Below, piece after piece: positions 15,071 to 24,310 of a stretch of 64,000 nt of DNA. Source of the stretch: CALZIK01 sp945787635 (GTDB taxonomy: Bacteria; Acidobacteriota; Thermoanaerobaculia; Multivoradales; JAHEKO01). A program made the translations under genes and the position numbers. The DNA is taken from positions 1 to 64,000 of the forward strand of contig CAMYNM010000010.1 of the NCBI GenBank assembly GCA_947259725.1, read 5' to 3'. Position 1 is the first letter of the stretch; each line of letters begins with the position of its first letter. The notes under the pieces are model-generated. The model searched no databases. It worked only from the letters and a program-made list of their open reading frames with translations, and was not told the DNA's origin.

Positions 15071-15990
15071 CCCGAATCCTCGACGGGGCCGCCGTCGCGC
15101 GGGCCATCCGCTTGGAGGTCGCGGAAGAGGTCGGCCGGCTCGTGGCGCGAGGAGCCCGACCACCGGGCCTGGCCGCGGTCCTCGTGGGCAGCGACCCCGC
15201 GTCGCAGATCTACGTCGGCAGCAAAGCCAGGGCCGCGGAGACCGCGGGCTTCGTGCACCGCACCGTCGAACTGCCCGCCGACGCCTCCCAAGCCAGGCTC
15301 GACTCGACGATCGACGAGCTCAACCAAGACGATTCGATCGACGGCGTTCTGGTTCAACTGCCGCTGCCCGCTCGGCTCGCGCCCAGAGCGGTTCTCGACC
15401 GCCTCGACCCGACCAAGGATGTGGACGGCCTTCACGCGGTCAACGTCGGCCGTCTCTGGCTCGCCGAGCCTGGGCTCTTCCCCGCCACTCCGATGGGCAT
15501 CATAGAGCTGCTGGCGCGCTCGGAGATCGATGTCGAGGGGATGCGCGCGGTCATCGTCGGCAGAAGCCACTTGGTGGGAAAGCCGCTGGCGGGACTCCTG
15601 CTCCAACAGCACGCCACCGTCACGATATGCCATTCACGGTCCGGCGATCTGGCGGCGATCACCCGCGAAGCAGACCTTCTGGTGGCGGCGGTGGGGAGAC
15701 TCGCGTTGATCGGACCCGAGCACGTCCGCCCCGGCGCTGTCGTGGTCGACGTCGGCATCCACCGGATCGAAGATGCGGCCACGGTCGAAAGGCTCTTTCC
15801 CGGCGACTCCCGCCGCCGCGCGGACTTCGAGCGCAAGGGCCGAATCGTCACCGGCGACGTCGATTTTCACCGTGTCGCGCCCCTGGCAGGGGCGATAACC
15901 CCGGTGCCGGGCGGCGTCGGCCCCCTGACCGTGGCGATGCTGCTGTCGAACACCCTGCTGGCCTCCAAACGACGCCAGGGACTCGAGTGA
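15067..15990 (+). CDS. folD: Bifunctional methylene-THF dehydrogenase/cyclohydrolase
   Basis: 307 aa from a GTG at 15067 that overlaps the menG stop; the open frame continues far upstream but only this start gives a family-length protein. Motifs: YVGSKARAAE with catalytic Tyr and Lys, DGVLVQLPLP, PATPMG, VGRSHLVGKPLAGLL, CHSRSGDL and ITPVPGGVGPLT. It interconverts 5,10-methylene-THF and 10-formyl-THF with NADP, supplying formyl groups for purines and for initiator tRNA (fmt is at 39,209). The Cys usual in PCTP is Ala here, which is seen in some members. Confidence 0.96.
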   Translation: MTRILDGAAVARAIRLEVAEEVGRLVARGARPPGLAAVLVGSDPASQIYVGSKARAAETAGFVHRTVELPADASQARLDSTIDELNQDDSIDGVLVQLPLPARLAPRAVLDRLDPTKDVDGLHAVNVGRLWLAEPGLFPATPMGIIELLARSEIDVEGMRAVIVGRSHLVGKPLAGLLLQQHATVTICHSRSGDLAAITREADLLVAAVGRLALIGPEHVRPGAVVVDVGIHRIEDAATVERLFPGDSRRRADFERKGRIVTGDVDFHRVAPLAGAITPVPGGVGPLTVAMLLSNTLLASKRRQGLE

Positions 15991-16069
15991 AGATCCGCTC
16001 TGTGCCACGTGAACGAAGATCAGCCCATGAGGGCGAGCCAAATGACAATCGACCCATGATCGGCAGCAA

Positions 16070-16678
16070 ATGAAGGTGGGACTGACCGGCGGCCTCGCCT
16101 CGGGCAAGTCCACCGTCGCAGGTTGGCTCGCCGAGGCTGGCTTCGAGGTCGTCGACGCCGACCGGCTGGTCGAGGATCTCTACCGGGCCGGGCGGCCGGG
16201 CGCCGCGGCGGTGCGCGAGCTGTTCGGCCCAACGGCTCTCGACGCAACCGGCGCCGTCGATCACCTGGCCCTCGCCAAGCGCGTCTTCTCCGATCCCGAG
16301 GCTCTCGACCGCCTGGAGGCCCGGGTTCATCCGATGGTGCGTGAGGCGTTCGCGGACATCGCAGCCAGCGCCGCCAGCGCCTCCCGCCCGTGTGTTCTCG
16401 AGGCGACCCTCCTGGTCGAGGCCGGCTACGCTCCCGAGTTCGACCTGGTCGTGACCGTCGAGGCCGACCCCCAGACTCGGCTCGCGCGCGCGGTCGGGCG
16501 GGGACTCCCGGAAGACGACGCCAGGGCCCGGCTCGAAGCGCAGGCCGACAGCGAGTTTCGCAGCCGCGCCGCACATCGTGTGCTGCGAAACGACGGCACC
16601 CTCGACGATCTCCGGCGCGCGACCGACACCCTGATCGCCGAGATTTTGTCATTGGCCGGAGCCGAGGCCCAGCGGTGA
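16070..16678 (+). CDS. coaE: Dephospho-CoA kinase
   Basis: 202 aa. The P-loop GLTGGLASGKST is at the N-terminus, followed by the substrate-side motif VVDADRLVEDLY and the HPMVRE motif. C-terminal residues form the lid and the short helix typical of CoaE. It adds the 3' phosphate to dephospho-CoA, the last step of coenzyme A synthesis. It begins 80 bases after folD, and its stop overlaps the next gene by four bases. Confidence 0.95.
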   Translation: MKVGLTGGLASGKSTVAGWLAEAGFEVVDADRLVEDLYRAGRPGAAAVRELFGPTALDATGAVDHLALAKRVFSDPEALDRLEARVHPMVREAFADIAASAASASRPCVLEATLLVEAGYAPEFDLVVTVEADPQTRLARAVGRGLPEDDARARLEAQADSEFRSRAAHRVLRNDGTLDDLRRATDTLIAEILSLAGAEAQR

Positions 16679-17271
16679 CGCCGGACTCGAAGGGAACTTC
16701 AAGTGTCGGCTCCCAGACCGCCCGCCGGCGGATCGAGGCCGCGACTCTGGTCACCGGTAACCCCAACAAGGTGCTGGAGGCCGAGCGCATCTGCGGCTTC
16801 TCGATCCAGCACGCCCAAATCGACCTGCCAGAGATCCAGTCTGCCCTTCTCGCCGAGGTAGCCAACGAGAAAGCCAGAGAAGCATGGCGCCAGATCAAAA
16901 GTCCCGTGATCGTCGATGAGACCGGACTCGAGCTCGCTTCGATGAACGGCTTCCCGGGGCCGCTGGTCAAGTGGATGCTCGACGCCATCGGCCCGGACGG
17001 TATTGCTCGGACCGTGAGCGCCCTCGGCGATCCTCGCGCGGCTGCGGTCTGCATGCTGGCCTACTACGACGGCTCCGCTCACTGTACGGGCGAAGGCCGC
17101 ACGGAGGGCGTTCTGGTCAGGCCTCCCCGTGGCGACAACGGTTTTGGCTGGGACCCGGTGTTTCAAGCCATCGGCGAGATCGAGACCTACGCGCAGTTGG
17201 CACAGGGACGTAAGGACGAGATCGGCCACCGCGGTCGGGCCTGGCGCGCGCTCTTGAGCCGGATGGCTTGA
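16675..17271 (+). CDS. rdgB: Non-canonical purine NTP pyrophosphatase, ITPA/HAM1 family
   Basis: 198 aa from a GTG at 16675 (GTGA overlap with coaE). The N-terminal LVTGNPNKVLEAE is the phosphate-binding loop. The acidic motif reads VIVDETGLELASMNGFPGPLVKWML and the C-terminal part RPPRGDNGFGWDPVF...SHR-like (GHRGRAWRALL). It hydrolyses ITP, dITP and XTP to monophosphates to keep them out of nucleic acids. The stretch FPGPLVKWM resembles human/archaeal ITPA (LPGPYIKWF) more than the PGxYSAR of enterobacterial RdgB, so the symbol marks the family, not orthology. Confidence 0.9.
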   Translation: MTPDSKGTSSVGSQTARRRIEAATLVTGNPNKVLEAERICGFSIQHAQIDLPEIQSALLAEVANEKAREAWRQIKSPVIVDETGLELASMNGFPGPLVKWMLDAIGPDGIARTVSALGDPRAAAVCMLAYYDGSAHCTGEGRTEGVLVRPPRGDNGFGWDPVFQAIGEIETYAQLAQGRKDEIGHRGRAWRALLSRMA

Positions 17272-17308
17272 CCGGCGCGTCGGCTCGACGCGGCGCGAGA
17301 ACGGCCCG

Positions 17309-18706
17309 TCAGTCCAGATAACCCAAGGCGCGCAGCGCCTCGACCTCGTCCGCATCGAGCGCGATCGTCGCTTCGTCGCCCTCGCTGACCAGCTGGAACT
17401 GGGCAACCAACCCAGCCAGCCCGGAGGCCAGCCGGCCGCACATCTCCGGAAGCGGCTCCGCGAGCGGCGCAAGCTCCGCCGGGTCGGCCCGGTTGTCGAA
17501 GCACAGCTGCTCGCCGCTCTCTGAGGACAGCAGCGTGTGGGTCGAGCCGCGCAAGCCGCGCATCCCCGGCCCCTCGACGTAGATCGGTCGCTCACGAAGC
17601 GCTTTGCCGAGCAGCAGCGGCACCAGGCTGCGCCCCTGCGCCAGGCTTGGCGGCTCGATGCCCACCAGGTCGAGAACGGTCGGCAGGACGTCGACCAGTC
17701 CCACGATCTCGCCGCTCGAACGCACCTCGCTCCGGTAGACGGGGGGCAATCTCACCATCATCGGCACCGCGGTGACCTCTTCGTAGGGCGCGTAGCCGTG
17801 CTGCAACTCGCCGTGCTCGTTGAAGCCCTCGCCGTGATCGGCGACCAGCACCACGATCGTGTTGTCGAGCAGTCCGGACTCGCGCAGCCACTGGGTCAGC
17901 TGGCCGAAGGCTTCGTCGGAATAGGCTATCTCCTCGTCGTAGCTCGCCACCAGGGCGGCCAGGTTCTCCGGGCTCATGTGTTTTTCGGCCCACTCCGGCA
18001 CGCGCGTCCAATGCTCCGGCGCCGGCGGACTCGTCCGGCTGTTGCCGAACCGCCCGGACTCGTCCGGCAGCCTGCGGTTGTAGGGAAAGTGCACGTCCAT
18101 GTAGTGGGCGTAGGCAAAGAACGGTGCCTTCGAGCTGCCGTGCTCGACCCACTCACGGAGCAGGCGATTGACTTTGTAGGCCGTGACCAACCTCTGGTTG
18201 AAGAACCGGTCGAAGCCCTGAGCGAAGCCGGTCTTCTTGAGAATGTGAACGTTGGTTCCGATCGCGCCGGTCCGGTAGCCGGCCGCTTTGAACGCCTCGG
18301 CAAGGGTCACGAGCCCTTCGGGAAGTACGTCGGTCTGAAATCCGGCGTCGTCCTCGAACCCGACGCGGCCGAGGCCATGCTGATCGGGATAGAGAGAGGT
18401 GAACAGGGTTGCGACCGACGGCTTGGTCCAGGTCGAATGGCTGTAGCCCCGCTCGAACAAGGTGCTCTCCGCGGCGAAAGCGTCTATGGCGGGGGTCGTC
18501 GGCAGCTGGTAGCCGTACGCTCCGACATGGTCGCGGCGCAACGCGTCGATCAGGACGATCAGGACATTCGGGCGGGCGAGCCCCGAGTCCGCCGAAAAAT
18601 CGGGGAAGCCCTCGGGGGCTGGCTTGCCGCAGGCAGCCGCGGCCAACGCGACGAACGTCACTGCCGCGGCGAGGCCGCGCGCTCTCGATCTCGATGTGGG
18701 CCTCAT
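17309..18706 (-). CDS. Sulfatase-fold lipoprotein with Thr in place of the formylglycine residue
   Basis: 465 aa from the ATG at 18706, which overlaps the upstream stop (ATGA). A lipoprotein signal ends in LAAAAC with Cys26. The alkaline-phosphatase/sulfatase fold is shown by PNVLIVLIDALRRDH (metal Asp54), STWTKPSVATLFTSLYPDQHG and VADHGEGFNEHG. The catalytic position of the sulfatase C-x-P-S-R motif is Thr94 (T-K-P-S-V), so a formylglycine is not possible. Thr is the nucleophile in related LtaS/PEtN transferases and phosphomutases, so a phosphotransferase or phosphatase role is as likely as a sulfatase. It pairs with a beta-helix lipoprotein. Confidence 0.85.
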   Translation of the reverse strand: MRPTSRSRARGLAAAVTFVALAAAACGKPAPEGFPDFSADSGLARPNVLIVLIDALRRDHVGAYGYQLPTTPAIDAFAAESTLFERGYSHSTWTKPSVATLFTSLYPDQHGLGRVGFEDDAGFQTDVLPEGLVTLAEAFKAAGYRTGAIGTNVHILKKTGFAQGFDRFFNQRLVTAYKVNRLLREWVEHGSSKAPFFAYAHYMDVHFPYNRRLPDESGRFGNSRTSPPAPEHWTRVPEWAEKHMSPENLAALVASYDEEIAYSDEAFGQLTQWLRESGLLDNTIVVLVADHGEGFNEHGELQHGYAPYEEVTAVPMMVRLPPVYRSEVRSSGEIVGLVDVLPTVLDLVGIEPPSLAQGRSLVPLLLGKALRERPIYVEGPGMRGLRGSTHTLLSSESGEQLCFDNRADPAELAPLAEPLPEMCGRLASGLAGLVAQFQLVSEGDEATIALDADEVEALRALGYLD

Positions 18707-20331
18707 GGCTGGACCAGGTCGGGCGGCGGCTTGCCCGGCCCGACGCTGGTGTTGACCACCCGGCCCTCGGGGAGCTGCCTCGGATGCCGCGGCCGCTTGG
18801 GCATCTCGAGACCGGTCCTTAGATGCCACTGCGCGAGGTGCAGGTCCGCGGGCTCGAGCTGGTCCACCCGCTCGACGTAGAGATCGAACCAGTCGTCCTT
18901 CGAACCGTGGATCCGACCAATGATGTTCTGGGCGGGCCAGGTCTGGACCAGGTCCGCTCGAGCCTTGGGCCGGAGGTTCCAGTAGGTCTCGAAGGCCGCG
19001 GTGTAATGGCCCGACCTGGTGCCGCTCGAGACCCACTGCCGGTTCGGTAGACCCACGTCGATGCGCGAGCTCAGGTTCTGAAAGGACGCGCCCCGATGGT
19101 GGTCGAAGTTGATGTTCCGGCCCTTGCCCCAGGAGTAGACGTTACCGTTGGCCATGTTGGAGAACGAAGTGTCGTGCAGGTTCCGGTTCTCGATCCGGAA
19201 CCGCGTCACCAAACTGTCCTGGGCGCCCCCGAGGTTGAAGCCGTAGTGCCCTCCGCGCCCGGCGATCACAATGTTCTCGGCCGTGGCGTAGCGCGCGTAC
19301 CAGAAGAAAACGCCGTTGTCGGCGTTCAGAATCGCCACATCACGAATCCAGCTATTGAAGGTGTTGCCCAAGCTGATGGCGTTGTGGCCCGGCTCGGCGT
19401 GGTGACCGGCATAGGGCACGACCGGGAACTCGATCGTCATCCTCTCGATGCCCACTTCCTCGACCTCGATCACCGCCTCCCGGAGCTGGGCTTTCCATTC
19501 CCGCCTAACATCGAGGCGCAATGGCCGGTCAAAGAAAACCTTCTTGCCTTCCACCCGCTTGATCTCGACCAACCAGTTGATGATCTGGAACCCCGGAATG
19601 TCGACAATGCACTTGCCTCGGATCTGGTGCCCGTCGTGCATCGCCAAGGTAAGCGAGCCGTCGCTCTCGTGCTGCACCAGGCGAACCATCTGACCCGGCT
19701 CGAGACCGCTCGTGTCGGACACGCGGATCCAGGTCTGGCCTTTGGGAGCGTCGCCGGTCACCTCCGCCAGCACGCTGCCCTTCTCCCACACGGGTCCGTT
19801 CGAGTCGCCGCGCTTGCGGTCGGGGTTCGCCCAGATCCATGCGCCTCCCCAGGACCAGGTGCTCGGCTTGCCGTCGCGCCCGCGTCCCAGAGCCTGGGTG
19901 AGGGTCTTGGGGAAATAGAGCACCGTCGAGTCCCGACTCTCGCCGCGCAACACGATGTTGCTCTTGCCAATGAAAAGTGGCTTCGTGATCAGGTAACGGC
20001 CGTTCGGAATCAGGATCGCTCCCTTCTCCGTCGCCGCGATGGCATCGAGAAAGGCCTGGGTGTCGTCGGTGACTCCGTCTCCAACCGCGCCGAAATCGTG
20101 GACGCTGGCCACCTCGCCGACACGGGGAATGGGCCGGTCGCCGGCGTGGTAACCGGCGTGTGAAAAGTCGGGTAGCCGGCCCGCCGGGTCCCAGCGCTCA
20201 CCGTTCACGCCCCAGAGACGCGAGGTATTCTCGGGCACCGGACCGAGGTTCGGCTTGCCGCACGCCGCCGTGAGCACCGCGGCCATGAGCGCGCTACTGA
20301 CGATCAGATTCTTGACGACGGAATGGAGCAT
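18703..20331 (-). CDS. Pectate-lyase-superfamily beta-helix lipoprotein
   Basis: 542 aa. The signal peptide ends in LTAAC with Cys24, followed by GKP, the same residues that follow the lipid Cys in the neighbouring sulfatase-fold protein. VHDFGAVGDGVTDDTQAFLDAI near residue 80 is the hallmark of the Pectate_lyase_3 family, and the following repeats (e.g. NIVIAGRGGHYGFNLGG, FRIENRNLHDTSFSNM) suit a right-handed parallel beta-helix. Such proteins cut or bind polysaccharides. Its end is coupled to the sulfatase-like gene, suggesting work on one glycan at the cell surface. 66 bases separate it from arcB. Confidence 0.85.
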   Translation of the reverse strand: MLHSVVKNLIVSSALMAAVLTAACGKPNLGPVPENTSRLWGVNGERWDPAGRLPDFSHAGYHAGDRPIPRVGEVASVHDFGAVGDGVTDDTQAFLDAIAATEKGAILIPNGRYLITKPLFIGKSNIVLRGESRDSTVLYFPKTLTQALGRGRDGKPSTWSWGGAWIWANPDRKRGDSNGPVWEKGSVLAEVTGDAPKGQTWIRVSDTSGLEPGQMVRLVQHESDGSLTLAMHDGHQIRGKCIVDIPGFQIINWLVEIKRVEGKKVFFDRPLRLDVRREWKAQLREAVIEVEEVGIERMTIEFPVVPYAGHHAEPGHNAISLGNTFNSWIRDVAILNADNGVFFWYARYATAENIVIAGRGGHYGFNLGGAQDSLVTRFRIENRNLHDTSFSNMANGNVYSWGKGRNINFDHHRGASFQNLSSRIDVGLPNRQWVSSGTRSGHYTAAFETYWNLRPKARADLVQTWPAQNIIGRIHGSKDDWFDLYVERVDQLEPADLHLAQWHLRTGLEMPKRPRHPRQLPEGRVVNTSVGPGKPPPDLVQP

Positions 20332-20397
20332 CTGGGGAGGGGCCCGAAACGAGCGGGGAGAGTCTAGCCGAGAACCAAGCGAATCCGGGTGCGAAGC

Positions 20398-21342
20398 TCA
20401 GCCGATGAGCTCGATCATGATCGCCTTCTGCGCGTGGAGCCGGTTTTCGGCCTGATCGAAGATCCGACTCTGGGCGCCGTCGGCTACCTCGGCGGCCACC
20501 TCCTCCCCCCGATGGGCGGGCAGGCAATGAAGAAAGACGGCGTCGGACTCTGCCCGGGCCATGATCGCGCCATCCACGGTGAAGCTCTCGAAGGCGCGTA
20601 CCCGTTCCCGAGCTTCCTCCTCCTGACCCATGGAGGCCCAGACATCGGTGTACACGCAGCTTGCTCCGGAAGCGGCTGCCTCGGGGTCATCGGTCACCTC
20701 GACCCGTGTGCCCGCCGCAGCAGCGTCCTCTCGGGCCGAAGCGAGGTACGAGTCGCGCACCTGGTAGCCCTTCGGTGACGCCACCGCGATGTCCATGCCC
20801 ACCTTGGGCGCGCCGTGCATCAGCGAGTGCGCCATGTTGTTGCCGTCGCCGATGTAGGCGATCTTGCGGCCCTTGAGCTCACCGGCCCCGCCGAAGATCT
20901 CGCTCAGCGTGAAGTAGTCGGCAAGCGCCTGGCAGGGGTGAAGATCGTCGGTGAGACCGTTGATCACCGGCACCGAACCGTGCCTTGCGAGTTCCACGAC
21001 CGTCTGATGGGCGAAGGTCCGCGCCATCACGCCATGGACGTAGCGCGACAGGACCTTGGCGGTGTCCGAAATCGGCTCTCCGCGTCCAAGTTGAATGTCA
21101 CGAGACGACAGGAACAGGGCCTGGCCACCGAGCTGGAACATGCCGACTTCGAAGCTGACCCGGGTCCGGGTGGATGACTTCTCGAAGATCATCCCGAGGC
21201 TCTTGCCCGCCAGAGCGTCAGCGAAGCTCGACGGCGCGATCTTGACCCTGGCCGCAAGGTCCAACAGTCCGTGGAAGTCTTCGCCGCTCAGGTCGTGCAG
21301 CGAGATCAGGTGATTGGCTTTCAAGCGCGTTCGATCTCCCAT
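20398..21342 (-). CDS. arcB: Ornithine carbamoyltransferase, probably catabolic
   Basis: 314 aa. Carbamoyl-phosphate motif SSTRTR, ornithine/carbamoyl motif HPCQALADY and the C-terminal HCLPAHRGEE with catalytic Cys are all present. Anabolic ArgF and catabolic ArcB cannot be told apart by motif alone. The placement six bases after carbamate kinase and downstream of arginine deiminase argues that here it phosphorolyses citrulline to ornithine plus carbamoyl phosphate. It is last in the arcA-arcC-arcB order. Confidence 0.93.
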   Translation of the reverse strand: MGDRTRLKANHLISLHDLSGEDFHGLLDLAARVKIAPSSFADALAGKSLGMIFEKSSTRTRVSFEVGMFQLGGQALFLSSRDIQLGRGEPISDTAKVLSRYVHGVMARTFAHQTVVELARHGSVPVINGLTDDLHPCQALADYFTLSEIFGGAGELKGRKIAYIGDGNNMAHSLMHGAPKVGMDIAVASPKGYQVRDSYLASAREDAAAAGTRVEVTDDPEAAASGASCVYTDVWASMGQEEEARERVRAFESFTVDGAIMARAESDAVFLHCLPAHRGEEVAAEVADGAQSRIFDQAENRLHAQKAIMIELIG

Positions 21343-21348
21343 CCAGTG

Positions 21349-22317
21349 TCAGTCGGGCACGATTCGCGTGCCACCGTTGCCGCCCAGCGCGGCGGGAAGC
21401 TGCGTCGAGTTCGAGATGATCACCGGTCGCGATGTCGCCTCGACGAAGCCCAGAGCCGCCGCCACCTTGGGACCCATGCTACCTGGTGGAAAGTCGCCGC
21501 GGTCGAGCATCTTGCGCGCGGCGGTCACCTTGAGCTCTTCGACGGCCCGCTGGTTCTTCTTGCCGAAGTTTCGATAGATGTTCGGAACTCCGGTCACGAT
21601 CGCCAGCGTGTCGGCCTTGAGCTCGCGGGCGAGAATGGCGGCGGTCCAGTCCTTGTCGATCACCGCCTCGACACCGGCAAGGCGTCCGTCGGCGCGCCGG
21701 ACGACCGGCACTCCACCCCCTCCGCCGGCGATCACGACCCCCCGGTGCGAAAGCAGGGTGCGAATGGTCTCGATGCCGAGTACTTCCACCGGTCGCGGGC
21801 TCGCCACCACCTTGCGCCAGCCGCGCCCCGAGTCTTCGATCATGGCCCAATCGTGCTCGTCCTGCAGCATACGAGCGCGGTAGCGCGAAAAAAACGGACC
21901 GACGGGCTTGGTCGGGTTGGCGAAGCCGGGATCTTCGGCATCCACCACGGTCAACGACAGAACGGTGTTCACCTGCCGCTGGAGGCCGGTCTCGTGAAGG
22001 CGATTGCGGAGGGCAAGCGAGAGCAGAAAACCGATGCTGCCTTGGGTCTGCGCCACGGCCGCGTCGAGGGTTCCCGGAGGCACCTTGGTCGCGCCCTCCT
22101 CCATCTGGATCATGACCTGACCGACCTGGGGGCCGTTGCCGTGCACGAGCAAGAGATCGTCGCCGCGCCTCGCCAACTCGACCAGCCAGACCGCGGCCTC
22201 GGCAGCGCGGCGCTGCTGCTCCTCCACGCGACCGTCATCCTCGGCGGTCAACAACGCGTTGCCGCCAAAAGCCACCACCGTCAGTGGCCGCAACAAAGAT
22301 GACTGCGTGGGGCTCAT
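21349..22317 (-). CDS. arcC: Carbamate kinase
   Basis: 322 aa from the ATG at 22317, overlapping the arcA stop by four bases (ATGA). Amino-acid kinase fold: VVAFGGNALL at the start, LVHGNGPQVGQV, VIAGGGGGVPVV and VIDKDWTAAILARELKAD. It transfers the phosphate of carbamoyl phosphate to ADP, giving ATP, CO2 and ammonia, the energy-yielding step of the arginine deiminase pathway. Confidence 0.95.
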   Translation of the reverse strand: MSPTQSSLLRPLTVVAFGGNALLTAEDDGRVEEQQRRAAEAAVWLVELARRGDDLLLVHGNGPQVGQVMIQMEEGATKVPPGTLDAAVAQTQGSIGFLLSLALRNRLHETGLQRQVNTVLSLTVVDAEDPGFANPTKPVGPFFSRYRARMLQDEHDWAMIEDSGRGWRKVVASPRPVEVLGIETIRTLLSHRGVVIAGGGGGVPVVRRADGRLAGVEAVIDKDWTAAILARELKADTLAIVTGVPNIYRNFGKKNQRAVEELKVTAARKMLDRGDFPPGSMGPKVAAALGFVEATSRPVIISNSTQLPAALGGNGGTRIVPD

Positions 22318-23594
22318 GATGCTGGAAACGGATCGCGTTCGATCGGCATGGTCATGCAACGCGGCCCGCCGCGCGCTCGAGACAGTTCGTCGCCCTCGAC
22401 GGTAACGACCGTCCTTCCCTGCCCGAGCACAGCCTGCCGGCCCGAAATCACCTCTTCCTCGCCGATCACTCTCCAGCCTCGCCGGGCCAGCTCGTCAACG
22501 GTGCGCCGGTTGCGCCGGTAAAGAATGATCACCCCCGGTCCGATCGCAAAGGCGTTGGCTCCATCGGTCCATTGCTCCCGTTCTTGAAACAGAACGTCGC
22601 CGGCGCCGCCACAGGGCACGACATCGAGCGAGATGCCCAATCGGTCGAGCGCCTCGATCAGGGACGGACGCAATACAAAAGACAGCTCACGGGCGTCGAG
22701 ATCGACATAGTAAGCGCGCCCGGTGAGCTGATGGCCGGGCTCGATGACCGGCGGATAGGCCAGGCAGGTCCCCTCGTCGATGAACGTGAAGACCGTATCG
22801 AGATGCATGTAGGAGCGCCGGGCGGGTAGATCGACCATGACGAGATGACGAAAGGTCGTGTCGGTGATCCGGAGGTACTCCGCCAGGCGCTCGGCTCCGC
22901 GGCGATTCGTGCGCTCGCTGATGCCGACCAGCAGCACCTCCCTGCTGGCGATGATTACGTCGCCTCCCTCGATCGTGGGCGGTTGCCCGCTGGCCAGGAA
23001 ACCCGAGCCCGGAGGGTTTTCCGCGATCGGGAACAACCCTCGGTGCCCAGCCAGCGCCGGGTGATGGGTGAAGATCGCCCCAGCCAGAAACGCCTCGCGC
23101 CGGCGAGCCGCCGTCGCCATGGAGGAGATCATCACCCAGTCTCCGAGCACCGATTGCGGGTCGCGTTGAAAGAAGTAGTTCGGAAGGGGAGCCAGATCGA
23201 AGAGCAGGCTGTCGACGTTGCGATAGCCGTCGCGCTTGCGAACCCCGGCGACCAGGGCTCTGGCCAGCTCGGCGCCTTCGAGCTCCTCGAGGCCTCGGCG
23301 AGCCGAAGCCGGCAGCTCGCCGCGCCGGTCCAGATCTTCGATGAGCTGCTCCCGCACCGCGCCTTTCGAGAGCACCTCGACCAGAAGGTCCTCGGCGTCG
23401 AGCGTCTCGACGCCTGCATTTCGCAGCACTTCGCAAAAGCCTTCGTGCTCGGCTTTCGCCTCGTCGGCGTAGAGGATGTCGTCGAAAAGCAGCTGCTCCA
23501 TCATCCGTGGCACCATCCAGTCGATCTCTCGACCCGGTCCGTGAACGAGAACCCGGCGAAGTTTGCCTATCTCGGAGTCGACGCGAATAGTCAT
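22314..23594 (-). CDS. arcA: Arginine deiminase
   Basis: 426 aa, near the usual 405-420. Guanidino-group modifying fold with the family landmarks LVHGPGREIDWMVP, NYFFQRDPQSVLGDW, MHLDTVFTFID (catalytic His) and the C-terminal nucleophile in GGPRCMTMP (Cys413). The usual FTRD is FQRD. It hydrolyses arginine to citrulline and ammonia. It is first in the arc operon; no arginine/ornithine antiporter (arcD) is in the window. A TACAAT -10-like element lies about 60 bases upstream, without a good -35. Confidence 0.95.
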   Translation of the reverse strand: MTIRVDSEIGKLRRVLVHGPGREIDWMVPRMMEQLLFDDILYADEAKAEHEGFCEVLRNAGVETLDAEDLLVEVLSKGAVREQLIEDLDRRGELPASARRGLEELEGAELARALVAGVRKRDGYRNVDSLLFDLAPLPNYFFQRDPQSVLGDWVMISSMATAARRREAFLAGAIFTHHPALAGHRGLFPIAENPPGSGFLASGQPPTIEGGDVIIASREVLLVGISERTNRRGAERLAEYLRITDTTFRHLVMVDLPARRSYMHLDTVFTFIDEGTCLAYPPVIEPGHQLTGRAYYVDLDARELSFVLRPSLIEALDRLGISLDVVPCGGAGDVLFQEREQWTDGANAFAIGPGVIILYRRNRRTVDELARRGWRVIGEEEVISGRQAVLGQGRTVVTVEGDELSRARGGPRCMTMPIERDPFPAS

Positions 23595-23710
23595 TGGATT
23601 TCACACACGACGTGCTCCTCCCGCAAAGCGCTGGAGCGACGGCATTGTACGAGAGGAAGGTCGGCGGACACCACTCGCTGCCTCGCCGCGGCGAGATCGC
23701 TTCCGCGCAC

Positions 23711-24253
23711 CTAGTGTCTCAGCACCCTGCGGCCGAATCTCAAGCGCTCGAGCCAGTAGGAGCTCGAGACGATCTCTGTTTCGATCACCCCTCGCGAGGA
23801 CGAGGAATGGATCATGGTCAGCGGAGCGCCGGGGTCCGAGACCACCAACCCGACATGGAATGGCTTGGCGCGGTCTTCGCCGAAGAACACCAGATCACCC
23901 CGCGCGAGCTCGTCGGGAGCCACCCAATGGCCAATCGTTCCTTGGTTGCGGGCGGTCCTCGGAAGATCGAGACCGACCTTGCCAAAAACGAACGCGGTCA
24001 GGCCCGAGCAATCGAATCCGCTCAAATCCGAGCCGGCGTAGCGATAAGGAGTCGCCAGAAGTGAGCGGGCGATTCGCACGACCTGCTCGGCAACCGGGCT
24101 TCTTCCCGGGGCCTCAGTCGGCCCAACCGGCTCACGTTCCGGTCGAGGCAACGGCCGGGGCGTTCGCTCGGGTGGCGAGGTCAACGGCACCGAGCCACAT
24201 GCTGTGGAAAGACCGACCGCAGCGACCAGGAGAACGACCCATCCGTAGCGCAT
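23711..24253 (-). CDS. NlpC/P60 cell-wall peptidase lipoprotein
   Basis: 180 aa. The lipobox LSTAC gives lipidated Cys19, then a proline-rich spacer (about residues 23-52) and an NlpC/P60 domain. The catalytic triad is visible as Cys82 (FDCSG), His133 (FHVGLV) and His149 (MIHSSS). Members cut D-Glu/DAP-type bonds in peptidoglycan peptides. The protein would be anchored in the outer or inner membrane, facing the wall. It stands alone upstream of arcA and divergent from purB. Confidence 0.92.
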   Translation of the reverse strand: MRYGWVVLLVAAVGLSTACGSVPLTSPPERTPRPLPRPEREPVGPTEAPGRSPVAEQVVRIARSLLATPYRYAGSDLSGFDCSGLTAFVFGKVGLDLPRTARNQGTIGHWVAPDELARGDLVFFGEDRAKPFHVGLVVSDPGAPLTMIHSSSSRGVIETEIVSSSYWLERLRFGRRVLRH

Positions 24254-24310
24254 CTCCCGCCATCATACCGAGCGATCTTGCCTGAACGGGCTGCTAGACT
24301 TCCCGCGTAG

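Noticed and set aside
21271..22302. 343-aa plus-strand frame over arcC
   Set aside because: Antisense to carbamate kinase; no known motif.
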